From: Sporolactobacillus kofuensis
Lineage (GTDB): Bacteria > Bacillota > Bacilli > Bacillales > Sporolactobacillaceae
Direction of reading: 5' to 3'
Assembly: GCF_042660205.1 (NCBI RefSeq)
Contig: NZ_JBHSTQ010000001.1
Location: 186,001-250,000, forward strand
DNA: 64,000 bases
The notes beneath the pieces are model-generated. The model saw only the letters and a list, made by a program, of their open reading frames with translations, was not told where the DNA came from and ran no database searches. Shown here one piece after another: positions 24,876 through 34,111 of this stretch. A program made the translations under genes and the position numbers. How positions within the stretch are numbered: the stretch's first letter is position 1; every line of letters starts with the position of its first letter.

Positions 24876-25183
24876 TACTTGTTAAAGAAATAATTGACGA
24901 TAATGCTGATAACACTGGCAACACCGCCGACCGTTACAGCGATTTTACCGATTGCCTTCCATGTCCAGATATGGGCTTCTTGCTTCTTCTGCTGAATACC
25001 CCCAAGCATGGTCAGCATCTTCGAATTCTGCTCACGTAGAAACTTGTTTGATTCATCATTACGGGCATTGCCATCCAAAATTTGATCAGAAAGTTTCTGT
25101 ATTTTCGCATCGAGTTTTTCCTGACCACCCTCCAATTGCTCAATTCGTTTCTCATGATTCTCCAGTCTCTCTGTTGTATCCAC
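24875..25183 (-). CDS. XhlA-like lysis accessory protein
   Basis: About 102 residues from GTG 25183 (AAAGGGGGAT site). A coiled coil (TTERLENHEKRIEQLEGG, KLDAKIQKLSDQI) precedes one C-terminal transmembrane helix (IAVTVGGVASVISIIVNYFF). This is the XhlA/hemolysin-XhlA pattern of PBSX-type lysis cassettes, where XhlA works with a holin. Position next to the endolysin supports it. Confidence 0.85.
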   Translation of the reverse strand: MDTTERLENHEKRIEQLEGGQEKLDAKIQKLSDQILDGNARNDESNKFLREQNSKMLTMLGGIQQKKQEAHIWTWKAIGKIAVTVGGVASVISIIVNYFFNK

Positions 25184-25214
25184 CCTGTCATCCCCCTTTT
25201 TATGCAAAATAAAA

Positions 25215-25230
25215 AGACCGTTTCCGGTCT
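25215..25230 (-). terminator. Terminator between XhlA gene and degraded gene (1)
   Basis: AGACCG GAAA CGGTCT, then TTTTTATTTTG on the minus strand. Confidence 0.8.
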
Positions 25231-25288
25231 GAAAATGGATCATCTCCTTTTGTGGGATAAGTTACCAACTAAAAACGACAAAATAAAA

Positions 25289-25304
25289 AGAGCCCGAAGG
25301 CTCT
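25289..25304 (-). terminator. Terminator between XhlA gene and degraded gene (2)
   Basis: AGAGCC TTCG GGCTCT, then TTTTTATTTTG on the minus strand. It lies 60 bp from the previous terminator and has the same tail sequence. Confidence 0.82.
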
Positions 25305-25314
25305 CAGTTACTGC

Positions 25315-25664
25315 TTATTTTCTTCTTGTTTGAACAGGTTTACCGTTTTCGATATCACGTTTAGATCTTATGAGGTACGCTCTTAAATTAAAGTAAAAAC
25401 TATGTCCTGAAAACGGTCTTATATCATTTGCTCCGGCATCCAAAAACGAGTACAAATAGTTTACCTTTTCTTCGAAATTGGTCGATTTATTATTTTGCAA
25501 CTGCAAAATGTAGGCATATATTTTACTTGCTGGTTCTTTGTTCCATTTCCAGCGCTATATCCATTGGTATAACTTAGCGTTGAAGGAGATTTTGCCCACC
25601 TTTTTAAACACCAAAACATTTTTCTAAATTCTTTTTCACGGTCAAACAAGAGATCATCCCCCAT
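25315..25664 (-). pseudogene. Degraded hypothetical gene with frame disruptions
   Basis: Two short minus-strand frames (25461-25664 and 25315-25506) seem to be parts of one protein. The second frame reads well further upstream, through RWKWNKEPASKIYAYILQLQ, but is broken by a TAG near 25553 preceded by FNAKLYQWI. The N-terminal part (FDREKEFRKMFWCLKRW) is in a different frame. I infer at least one indel plus a stop. No family recognised; the region sits between two terminators and a cargo-like esterase gene. Confidence 0.5.
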
Positions 25665-25734
25665 CCTGATAACCCGATTTTAAATCCATATTGTTAGGAT
25701 GGAAAGATATTTTGAGTTGCTGCGCAGTTGCGTC

Positions 25735-26433
25735 CTACTGGTTAACATAATTAATTATTGCTTTCTTCCACAAAAGATATCCTTCACCAGCTAAATGAAT
25801 TCCATCTTTTGTCAAATATGGTTTGAGCTGATTTTTATTGTCAGCAAAAACCTTATAAAGATTTATATACTTATATCCGAAACCACCAGCAATTTTTTGC
25901 AACTGGCTATTCACGTTTTTAATATCATTGTTCGTGAATATAAATGATGTATTTGTATCCGTGTTGACTGGTAGAATGCTTTGAACAAATACTTTTGTAT
26001 TTGGGGATTTGTCTTTTATTATAGAGAGTATATATTTATAGTTTGATAAAAGTTTGTCTTTTGATACCCCTCTCTGCAAATCATTTATCCCTGCCATAAT
26101 GAAAATTTTTTCTGGTTTACCTTTAGTTATTTCACCAATTCTAGACAGTATATTTCCAGTTGTATCATAATCAATGCCACGATTTCTAATACTGCTATTG
26201 TTAAATAATTCATCCCATTCGCATCGCTGAGTAATACTGTCTCCAACAAACACTATATTGTCTTTTTTGATTGGGAGAAGTTTAAATAAAGAAGTCCTGT
26301 GATAATGTGTTGCATAAATTACATCAATCTTACTTGTCGTATTAAATTTTTTTATTGCATATGCAGTGCCACCAAGTACAAATATTAAATTAAAAATTAA
26401 TGACAAAATAAGTAAGACTTTTAATTTTTTCAC
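25735..26433 (-). CDS. Membrane-anchored SGNH/GDSL hydrolase (probable cargo gene)
   Basis: 232 residues with an N-terminal hydrophobic anchor (VLLILSLIFNLIFVLGGTAY) and SGNH blocks: GDSIT (Ser nucleophile), GINDLQRG (block III Asn/Asp) and DGIHLAGEGY (Asp/His). The family includes esterases and O-acetylesterases acting on glycans or lipids. The gene is visibly AT-rich compared with the structural genes, lies between tail and lysis genes, and may be a lysogenic-conversion gene that modifies the host surface. The substrate is unknown. Confidence 0.85.
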   Translation of the reverse strand: MKKLKVLLILSLIFNLIFVLGGTAYAIKKFNTTSKIDVIYATHYHRTSLFKLLPIKKDNIVFVGDSITQRCEWDELFNNSSIRNRGIDYDTTGNILSRIGEITKGKPEKIFIMAGINDLQRGVSKDKLLSNYKYILSIIKDKSPNTKVFVQSILPVNTDTNTSFIFTNNDIKNVNSQLQKIAGGFGYKYINLYKVFADNKNQLKPYLTKDGIHLAGEGYLLWKKAIINYVNQ

Positions 26434-26504
26434 AGTTCAGCCCCATTTTTTAATGTTTTCCCTTATTTTACCACGTTTTATTTTCAATAAATTATAAATT
26501 TTGT

Positions 26505-26795
26505 TTATGCAGCTTGTCCTTCTTCCAATATATCAATCGCATCACTGTAATCATCAACCGTTTTCAAATATTCATACCCTTGTTTATAAAAATTAGCAGA
26601 TTGATCCGATATGCTAGGTACAAAAGAATATGTTTTCTGCTTAATAAAATTTTCTTTCATTGAATCGCTGTAGACAAAAACAACAATATTCAGGGTTTCT
26701 TTGTTTCCGTTTATGGAGTCAATTTGATGATAGGCTTGTTCAAATGTAATATCTTGTCCGTAAACATTTAAGCTCACAGATTTCTTTAATGCCAT
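26505..26795 (-). CDS. Hypothetical phage protein downstream of tail fibre gene
   Basis: 96 residues from ATG 26795 (AAAGGGTGAT site), containing NVYGQDITFEQAYHQIDSIN and DDYSDAIDILEEGQAA. It occupies the slot of small tail-associated proteins after the baseplate gene. No function assigned. Confidence 0.7.
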   Translation of the reverse strand: MALKKSVSLNVYGQDITFEQAYHQIDSINGNKETLNIVVFVYSDSMKENFIKQKTYSFVPSISDQSANFYKQGYEYLKTVDDYSDAIDILEEGQAA

Positions 26796-26819
26796 TTTTA
26801 TCACCCTTTTTCTAATAGA

Positions 26820-28781
26820 TTATTGCACACTAAAGTAGATTCCATTTAACGTTGCATACGTATTCTTGACGTTTTTGTAAATGCTCACGTCTCCATTAAT
26901 ATCAATTTTTAAAAACCCAGAAACAGGCAAGGAATTAGTTATGTCAAATGAGACAATAGGGCATAGTAATGGGCTTAAAGGTCTCATACCTTGAGGTAAG
27001 TTTGTTATGACAGTTCCCTCGGCTGATGTCCCATTTGCAATTAAACCCGCTAAATATACCACGCCATTTTTTTTAAAGCATTTTGCTGAATCAAACAATC
27101 CAGATGGATTACTTACCCACGAATTTTGCAGACTTAATGTTTGAGGACTTTTATCAACCGTTTCTCCCGAAATAGTCTTAGCTATTTTAATTCCACTCAC
27201 ATAGTATATTTTCCCAGCATCCACTTTTGCTGCACTAAATTCTATGAAATATAATCCAATACCTGGAAGAGTTAAGGTTTCAATGACATCTCTAGTATTT
27301 CCCGTTGTACCGCTTATAGTTGCTAAATCCACACCAAAATTTTGTATAGTAATATTGCCATAAGTAGTTCCTTCCATACCAAATATGTTGAGAACTGTAC
27401 CTACTTTGTCATTGAAAAATAAAAAGGCTATTTTTTCCGCTGGTTTTGAATTATCTAGGTTATAATAGGTTCTTAAAAGTGCATTGCTCGTAAAGTCTGT
27501 TTTAGTTGATGCACTGTTAAACACATAAGGAGCGGTGAATGAAATAAAATCTTTGTCATTAAAATCTGCTTTATAAAGAAATGCGAGTGCGTCTTTAATA
27601 ATAATATCTGCAAGTATAGAATAATCAACAAGGTGAACGGTACCATCATAAAAGGAATTATTAATTGTGTTATTTTTCCATAACCGTATTAACTCTTCTT
27701 GCATATCGACATACTCATGTCCTTGCTCTTTTGCGATAAATTCACATGCCTTTGCATAATTTCGGTTAACAAGATCATAGTTTCTTGTTGCATCGTTCGC
27801 ATGATCTATACTTGCGGTAGGTGACATTAAAATGGCTTCAATTCCTGATGCTTTAGCTTTCCTAGCCATTGATCGCAAGTTACTTACGTAGGTGTCATAA
27901 TCAATATCATTGACACCGTTGTGATCATTTAGCCCCCACATAATGATAACTAAATCTGGCGATTGACTAGTTACATTTGCATCAAAATTAGCCAAGCCAT
28001 AACTTGAAGTTTGACCTGGATATCCTTTATTTACAACGGTAATACCACTATATCCATAAATATATTGAAGTTTCGTTTGCAAAACCGCAGGATAATTATT
28101 TGCAGTTTGTATTGCTCCTGTACGATAGCCCCAAGTCACGCTATCGCCAAAGCAAACAATTACAACAGGCTCTTTATTTAATAATTTTCTACGTGTTTTG
28201 TTAATCGTATGAGACGCAATATCCGCCAACTGCGCAGCAACTGAATCGTTATTTGCGTTGTAATCAACCACTTTGACGAAGTTATCGAGATTGAGCGTAT
28301 CGTAATCTGTTTTGAGCTGATTAATCTGCTGAATAAGAGTAGTCACGTCGCTCATGTAGTCCTGTGCCGCTGTTGTCCCTGTTAGCGCATCTGCAATCAC
28401 ATTAAACGTAAAGTTACCTGTAGACACTCGATTTGTTGGGTTCTGTAGGTCGGCATTCTGCTCTTCAAAGGCAAAGTAAGCCACATCGATTTGACCAAGA
28501 ACAGCAAAAATTTCATTGACGAGTGTATATTCCAATTTACCTTGTTCAGCATCAATAACATTGATCGTGCCAAACTGTGTGCCATCGTCACGGATGTAAT
28601 GCCCGTCCGGTGTCAGACATTCAAAGATCGGATTCATCCCCGTAAAATCAAAAGGCAGGCCGTTTTGCGTGACCTGCACCGAGAAAACATTCGAATCATA
28701 GTCGTTCCGGCGAATCTCTATGTGAGGAACAATCCCTCTACCCGATAAATCTAATACAAGATTAAAAAGTTTATTTGTCAT
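26820..28781 (-). CDS. BppU-type baseplate upper protein fused to an SGNH hydrolase
   Basis: 653 residues. The first ~135 (LVLDLSGRGIVPHIEIRRND to GNFTFNVIADAL) match BppU N-terminal domains of siphophage baseplates. Residues ~200-400 are an SGNH hydrolase (VCFGDSVTWGYR, MWGLNDHNG, DGTVHLVDY). The C-terminal ~250 are beta-rich, probably receptor-binding or trimerising. The protein likely sits at the tail tip and deacylates surface glycans during adsorption. It precedes the esterase at 25735-26433. Confidence 0.85.
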   Translation of the reverse strand: MTNKLFNLVLDLSGRGIVPHIEIRRNDYDSNVFSVQVTQNGLPFDFTGMNPIFECLTPDGHYIRDDGTQFGTINVIDAEQGKLEYTLVNEIFAVLGQIDVAYFAFEEQNADLQNPTNRVSTGNFTFNVIADALTGTTAAQDYMSDVTTLIQQINQLKTDYDTLNLDNFVKVVDYNANNDSVAAQLADIASHTINKTRRKLLNKEPVVIVCFGDSVTWGYRTGAIQTANNYPAVLQTKLQYIYGYSGITVVNKGYPGQTSSYGLANFDANVTSQSPDLVIIMWGLNDHNGVNDIDYDTYVSNLRSMARKAKASGIEAILMSPTASIDHANDATRNYDLVNRNYAKACEFIAKEQGHEYVDMQEELIRLWKNNTINNSFYDGTVHLVDYSILADIIIKDALAFLYKADFNDKDFISFTAPYVFNSASTKTDFTSNALLRTYYNLDNSKPAEKIAFLFFNDKVGTVLNIFGMEGTTYGNITIQNFGVDLATISGTTGNTRDVIETLTLPGIGLYFIEFSAAKVDAGKIYYVSGIKIAKTISGETVDKSPQTLSLQNSWVSNPSGLFDSAKCFKKNGVVYLAGLIANGTSAEGTVITNLPQGMRPLSPLLCPIVSFDITNSLPVSGFLKIDINGDVSIYKNVKNTYATLNGIYFSVQ

Positions 28782-28786
28782 GCTGA

Positions 28787-30406
28787 TCAGCCTCCAAGCC
28801 CTGTGATACGTTGCTCGAAATTAGATAAAACATTATTTAACGCCTGAGTTGATCCGGGATTAGCCGGATCGGTTACGGTTGGGTTGTATATATTGTCCAA
28901 ACCATTACTGCTCAACCAGTTTCTTAAAATTGCAGTGGTTTCATCGTCTTTTTTAAGTTGCCAAATATCGGAGCGTATGGCCTGAAGGATTGCGTCTAAT
29001 AATTCAACCGTGTTTTCAGATAATGTTCCATCAGACGCATAGACCGGATTTAGAACGGCCGGATTGAAATAAATAGCATCTGGTCCGCCTGATTGCTCCG
29101 TGTGGTCATCTGGTCCGCCTCCAGAATTTTGCCCCCATAACCATGTGCGCAGCGTCTGTAATCCTGTTTTTGATAGATTGGTCAGTATTTGGGTTGGATC
29201 ATAACCGCTTGAAAATGCCGTATTCGGTCCCACGCTGCACTGACTATCAGGCAAACGTCCTTCGGATTTGGCCAGATCTAGTTTTCCACTCGCAGTCGTG
29301 ACCTGGTTGAGCAGATCCAATCCAGCAGAAGATGTCTGAACGACATTATTAATTTGTTGAGTAGTTGTTTGGGATTGGCTTGTCAATTGATCCGTCAGAC
29401 TGTACAATGCCGTCGACAACTGTACAGTGGACAGCCATGGTTGAAGCACATTGTACGTCCTCTGTGCAAGCCGTGACGCCAAAGTGACCTTAAGTTTCGG
29501 ATCATACACCCGAACAACATCACCAATCAGTGGTATCCCGTCTTTCTTATCCAATATCACTTGCATGATGTAGGTAATTCTCGGCATCGAAAGCACGGAT
29601 AAAACACTTACGGCCCACAGTTTCAATGCTGTTGGATCACTGATTTGATCATTAGTCTGCTCATAGCACTTCACTTTGCGAGATTTTCCAGTAGCATCAT
29701 ACCACTGATAGTTCTCTATGAAGTCAGATCCACCATTTGCAGTGGATATTGTGATTGGATTACCGTCAGCGTCATTGGCTCCATATGCCCTCATACGAGT
29801 ATAGAGGTACCGACTGTCTACCGTCCGTTGATTGCTCTGCAGATTCTTACTGTAGGCATATAAAAGACCGTTGTCCTCCCCAACTTGTGTGAGGAGTGAA
29901 ACGGTCTTTTCTACCGTGTCGAACTGCAATTCGCCACTGAATATCGACGGTAATGACATAATAGCAGCCAGTGGATTTGTTACTTCTGTAAGAACAAACT
30001 CCACAGTATTGTTTATTTGTACTGTTCCGACCGTCCAATCAGATGTGGCAAGTAAAGTCTCTAATACCGATTGAGCGGTCGCACCAGTCATTGTAACAGG
30101 CTGAATAGGGTCATACTCAGCTAGATCATACCAAAGCGCTTCAGCATAAATCTGAGCCTTCAGTGTGCCTTGACTGTCCCAACCATTTTGCATCGTGCGT
30201 ATGACAAAGACCATACCGGCGACTTGTACCTGATCTTCAACATCGAAAAGGTCGAGCTTTGGATCGTCATACGGGAGATTAAACGTCAGAGTCGACTGTC
30301 CATTTGTATCAGTAATGATCTGATCAGTGATGATGACATCTGTCGCTTGATTGAGTATGGCTAGACGCTTGCCTGTGCTGTCATAGATTTGTGGGTAATC
30401 AAGCAT
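28787..30406 (-). CDS. Tail-associated protein (prophage endopeptidase tail family, Tal-like)
   Basis: 539 residues from ATG 30406 (AGGTGG site), overlapping the Dit stop. The N-terminal part (LNQATDVIITDQIITDTNG, TLTFNLPYDDPK, IRTMQNGWDSQGTLKAQIYA) fits the PF06605-like tail family of Bacilli phages. The position between Dit and BppU is that of Tal, the tail-tip hub that can carry a wall-degrading domain; none is obvious here. Confidence 0.82.
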   Translation of the reverse strand: MLDYPQIYDSTGKRLAILNQATDVIITDQIITDTNGQSTLTFNLPYDDPKLDLFDVEDQVQVAGMVFVIRTMQNGWDSQGTLKAQIYAEALWYDLAEYDPIQPVTMTGATAQSVLETLLATSDWTVGTVQINNTVEFVLTEVTNPLAAIMSLPSIFSGELQFDTVEKTVSLLTQVGEDNGLLYAYSKNLQSNQRTVDSRYLYTRMRAYGANDADGNPITISTANGGSDFIENYQWYDATGKSRKVKCYEQTNDQISDPTALKLWAVSVLSVLSMPRITYIMQVILDKKDGIPLIGDVVRVYDPKLKVTLASRLAQRTYNVLQPWLSTVQLSTALYSLTDQLTSQSQTTTQQINNVVQTSSAGLDLLNQVTTASGKLDLAKSEGRLPDSQCSVGPNTAFSSGYDPTQILTNLSKTGLQTLRTWLWGQNSGGGPDDHTEQSGGPDAIYFNPAVLNPVYASDGTLSENTVELLDAILQAIRSDIWQLKKDDETTAILRNWLSSNGLDNIYNPTVTDPANPGSTQALNNVLSNFEQRITGLGG

Positions 30407-31164
30407 TATAACCACCTCTCCCGATAAGCAACAGACAGATTTAAAGCTTCACTGGACGATAACGTGTTAATACCCGGTTGCAGCTTAGGAAAATCTCCAT
30501 CCCAATATTGGATGGCATTCTCGTCATTCAATTTGTAGGTCATTTCTCCAGTATCGATGACTAATGTATCACCATCGTCGAGTGTTCCTGTAAAAGCCAT
30601 GTCAATACCGTTTAAAGACAGCGTAAAATCTGATACTTCACTATCGGCAGTAACAGTTAAAATAATCGGTGTCTCATAAGTTCCGTAGTTTAGCAGTGAT
30701 GTACTACTTTCCCCATCAGAAACCCACTCTACTGTTTTTTCTTGGACCGCATAAATAAACGGATCATCGCACTTAAATCCGAGTGGAAAATCCGCTGTTG
30801 TTGGTGTGAATTTTATTTGTGACTCGGTTACGGCTGATGTGTATTTTGCCATGTAGAATCGTCCTGGATCATCATCAAAAACGAGACGTTGATAGCCTTC
30901 AACCGGATTAAACAAAGAAGCAAAAGCTAGAATATTATTAATTAAGTCTCTTCGATCTGATCCTTCCATCGTCAGGTTAATTGTTAGAGGGCGCATGTCC
31001 AAATCAGTACCAAAGTCTTTTATTCCCGGCATTCCGTAAATAGCCATTTCGTAATCGCGGGTTTTTGGGAGCCAGTCCGGTTGTTTGCTAGACAAATAAA
31101 CACCATAATCGTTGGAATGTATGCCCCCATATGAGAATCCTGGTATGCCCTTAGGTGTTTTCAT
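30406..31164 (-). CDS. Distal tail protein (Dit)
   Basis: 252 residues fitting the Sipho_tail/Dit family: GISYGG-like start (PGFSYGGIHSNDYGVYL), GMPGIKDFG, and a long beta-rich C-terminal part. Dit rings connect the tail tube to the tip. It overlaps the tape-measure stop by 4 bp, consistent with translational coupling. Confidence 0.87.
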   Translation of the reverse strand: MKTPKGIPGFSYGGIHSNDYGVYLSSKQPDWLPKTRDYEMAIYGMPGIKDFGTDLDMRPLTINLTMEGSDRRDLINNILAFASLFNPVEGYQRLVFDDDPGRFYMAKYTSAVTESQIKFTPTTADFPLGFKCDDPFIYAVQEKTVEWVSDGESSTSLLNYGTYETPIILTVTADSEVSDFTLSLNGIDMAFTGTLDDGDTLVIDTGEMTYKLNDENAIQYWDGDFPKLQPGINTLSSSEALNLSVAYRERWL

Positions 31165-33530
31165 ATGCCCTTCACACCCTTCGCACGTCGGGCGCTCGCC
31201 TGAGAATTGTAAATTGCTTGTTGAATCTTTTGTATGTCTTGATCGTTTCGCACGATGACTTGTCCGATCAGCGGACCGTTATATTGCGTACTATTATCAG
31301 CAGTGGATGTTGAAATTGGCGCCCCATTTGTCACCGGAATACCATTGACTAACCGGCTAATATTCGGGCTTTTAACAGCTGTTGGTGGTGTAATTGCTTT
31401 ACTCAGTGCGCCTTGCAACGCTGGCGTACCTTCCACAATGCCATGCGTAAACATCTTCATGAGGTTAGGCGCCCAGACATCGGCGTCCGCGCCAGGACCC
31501 TCCTCAGCAGGTGAGTGAAATCCCAAGAATTTCTTCACAGAGTTGACGGCACTCTTAGCAGCGTTTGCCACGCCACCAATAGCACTCCGGATACCATTGC
31601 CAAACATCTTGATTAGATTCGCACCCCAACTAAATGCAGAACCTCCGATGCTACGCAGAATCGATCCAACCCTGCTAATGCCACTCCTAACAACACCAGT
31701 AATGCCATTCCACGCACTAGATGCCCCTGATCGGATTGCATTCCAAGCGGCAGACATCACGGATCGCACAGCCGAAGCGCCTGATCTAATGACACTTTTT
31801 ACTCTGCTAAATGCCGAGGAGACAACGCTTGAAATAGCATGCCAAGCAGATGTTGCAGCCGACCTAACCGCACTCCACGCTCCACTAAGTACGGATTTCA
31901 CAGTAGAAGCGCCCGATCGGATAACCGAACGAATCGCATTCCATGCACTACTAATTGCGCTTTTAATTCCATTCCATACCGAACTGGTCACACTCCGAAT
32001 GCCATTCCACACAGAACTGATAACAGAGCGAATGGAGTTAAAAATGCTTGATGCGCCTGATTTAATCCCATTCCAAATGGATGATAAAGTACTTTTAATT
32101 CCATTCCAAATAGATTGTGCCGCTGATGAAATTGCATGCCATGTGGAATTTAGGAATGAACTAACCTGTTTCCAGTGCATCGTGATTAGTAATGTCGCTC
32201 CAACAATAGCAGCAACGATGATTGTGATGATCGCTATTACCGGATTCCCCATCAGGGCCACAAAAAAGGCTCTTAGAGCCACGATCCCACCGGAAGAAAA
32301 CGCCATCACAGCACCACGAAGAACTGTAAACCCAATGCCAATCGCAGAGAGAATAGGGGATACTAGACGTGCCACGCCAATCCCTGCGACTACAGACGCG
32401 ATCAATTGGACAATGGCAGGATGTGCTTTTGAAAATGACGCAATCCATTGCGTGACAGCTTGGACAACTCTTAGCATGGCAGCACCCATCGGAGCGAGCG
32501 CGACAAGAATATGACCAACAGCGCTTACAACGTTTCCGATAATCGAAATTACTACTGGCCCATTCTCACGAACGTACTGGATAAACTGCTGGAACCCTTT
32601 CGATGAACCAATGCGAGATGACCATTGAGCGAATCTTTGCGACATTTTGAGAAGTCCGTTGACCATCTGTGTAGACAATGGACCAAATTCTCTTAATAGA
32701 TTCATGACCCCGAGCATAACATTTCCAGTAATACGACCAAACGCGGTAATCATGGGTCCTGCCATTTTTCCGAGATAATCAAAAAAAGCTTTGACTGGAG
32801 GTGAGCCTAATGAGCGATTCAAGTCTTTTAGCAGACCAGAAAATGCGTTTGCTGCTCCCTGAATTGCAGGCCTGAGACCCGTCAAAATCATTTGCAATGC
32901 CTTTAGCCCACCGGTAAACATATTCAGTACCGGACTTTGAAAAGAAGCAGTAAATGATTTCCAAAAAGACTGAAAGGAGCGTAATGATCCAACAGCTGCT
33001 CGTTGTTCGCTATCTAATCCTTTCATCGCATCTTTGCCACCACTAGCCGCTTTAATCACAGTTGACAGTGTTGGAACTGCAACAGCGCCAAATCCTACTG
33101 CACCGGCTCCTGCTGCGGCTAGTCCCGAAGACAATGCCATTGCTCCACCTGCTGCCGCCGCAAGCATTGGAGAAAGCATTGGCAAACCGGTCATAATGGA
33201 AGCTGGCAATAGCCCAATACCTTCGCCAGAATGAGATGAACCCATATCGTGATTGGAAAGTGAATCAAGTTTGGCTTTAAGAGCGTCAATTTTTGCATTT
33301 GCTGCAGCTGTATCAGCGTCCACATCGATGTTCTTATCATCCATATGCTTGGCGTTCATCTCATCCAACTTAGCTGAAGCAGCTGCTGTGTCTGCATCGA
33401 CGTTGACTGTTTTGTCATCCAACTTCTTTGCATCGAATTCATCTAATCGCGCTTGTTCGGCACTCAATTCCGATGCAAATTCTGCTGCATTTAAAATCAT
33501 CCTAATGACAAGATCCATGTTTTCGCCCAT
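31161..33530 (-). CDS. Tail tape measure protein
   Basis: 789 residues. The N-terminal third is helical with two copies of a DDK-(T/N)-V/I-D-V-D-A-D-T-A-A-A motif. Mid-protein hydrophobic helices follow (NPVIAIITIIVAAIVGATLL), then an array of about ten tryptophan repeats of the type SSVWNGIRSVTSSVWNG spaced about 11 residues apart. This is standard tape-measure architecture and sets tail length. It follows the G/GT chaperones. Confidence 0.93.
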   Translation of the reverse strand: MGENMDLVIRMILNAAEFASELSAEQARLDEFDAKKLDDKTVNVDADTAAASAKLDEMNAKHMDDKNIDVDADTAAANAKIDALKAKLDSLSNHDMGSSHSGEGIGLLPASIMTGLPMLSPMLAAAAGGAMALSSGLAAAGAGAVGFGAVAVPTLSTVIKAASGGKDAMKGLDSEQRAAVGSLRSFQSFWKSFTASFQSPVLNMFTGGLKALQMILTGLRPAIQGAANAFSGLLKDLNRSLGSPPVKAFFDYLGKMAGPMITAFGRITGNVMLGVMNLLREFGPLSTQMVNGLLKMSQRFAQWSSRIGSSKGFQQFIQYVRENGPVVISIIGNVVSAVGHILVALAPMGAAMLRVVQAVTQWIASFSKAHPAIVQLIASVVAGIGVARLVSPILSAIGIGFTVLRGAVMAFSSGGIVALRAFFVALMGNPVIAIITIIVAAIVGATLLITMHWKQVSSFLNSTWHAISSAAQSIWNGIKSTLSSIWNGIKSGASSIFNSIRSVISSVWNGIRSVTSSVWNGIKSAISSAWNAIRSVIRSGASTVKSVLSGAWSAVRSAATSAWHAISSVVSSAFSRVKSVIRSGASAVRSVMSAAWNAIRSGASSAWNGITGVVRSGISRVGSILRSIGGSAFSWGANLIKMFGNGIRSAIGGVANAAKSAVNSVKKFLGFHSPAEEGPGADADVWAPNLMKMFTHGIVEGTPALQGALSKAITPPTAVKSPNISRLVNGIPVTNGAPISTSTADNSTQYNGPLIGQVIVRNDQDIQKIQQAIYNSQASARRAKGVKGI

Positions 33531-33533
33531 TGA

Positions 33534-33749
33534 TTACACCCCCAATCCCCATTGATGGTCCCCGATTTGGTTCAGCATGTCGCCTTGCTCACCGTTGCTT
33601 TCTTCCTGCTCTTTCTGCTTCTCCATTCGCCGAGAACGTGCGTCTAATAAATACATAACAGACGCCCAAGAACTGACATCAAGCCAATACTCAGGCGTCT
33701 CTCCATACGTTTCCACGCAAAATTCGATTATTTCGTCGATTGGAGTGCT
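33534..33749 (-). CDS. T-domain of tail assembly chaperone, -1 frameshift product (GT)
   Basis: This frame is open in -1 relative to the gpG-like gene and overlaps its end. It reads TPIDEIIEFCVETYGETPEY, then a basic, charged tail ending HQWGLGV. It has no start of its own where the conserved part begins, so it is probably made only as a G-T fusion by programmed frameshifting, as in lambda and many siphophages. I could not pick a single canonical slippery heptamer. Confidence 0.72.
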   Translation of the reverse strand, partial: STPIDEIIEFCVETYGETPEYWLDVSSWASVMYLLDARSRRMEKQKEQEESNGEQGDMLNQIGDHQWGLGV

Positions 33750-34111
33750 TTCTGTGCTGCCTGAGGAAGGCCCAGGCTTTTCGTAAAATTTAGCAAGCTG
33801 TCCAACCGATTCACCTTTGAAATCACGCTGAAGGCGTCCACCAATTCGGGAATGGTCGCTCCATTCTCGTCATCATCCATAACGCCCTCAGGCAAAGTCG
33901 GAGCAAAGGTCCTGAGAAACGTCTCAACCGTAGAACCGAACTGTGTTGCCAATATGGTAATCGCATCGTCGATCTTTTTCGGATCAGTCTTAGATAGTTC
34001 TTTGATCGTTTCACTCATGCCCTTAAACATCTTTGTAATTTTTCCAACCGGGACAGCCTTCACGATGTACTCTTTGCCGCCGATGGTAATGACATCATTC
34101 TGATTACTCAT
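33728..34111 (-). CDS. Tail assembly chaperone (gpG-like)
   Basis: 127 residues, mostly helical after a short beta N terminus (DVITIGGKEYIVKAVPVGKI). Size and place between the major tail protein and tape measure identify the G-type chaperone. Its start overlaps the stop of the major tail gene (ATGA). Confidence 0.82.
   Translation of the reverse strand: MSNQNDVITIGGKEYIVKAVPVGKITKMFKGMSETIKELSKTDPKKIDDAITILATQFGSTVETFLRTFAPTLPEGVMDDDENGATIPELVDAFSVISKVNRLDSLLNFTKSLGLPQAAQKALQSTK

Noticed and set aside
31543..32514. 323-residue plus-strand ORF opposite the tape measure gene
   Set aside because: It is a shadow of the repetitive tape-measure coding sequence on the other strand.
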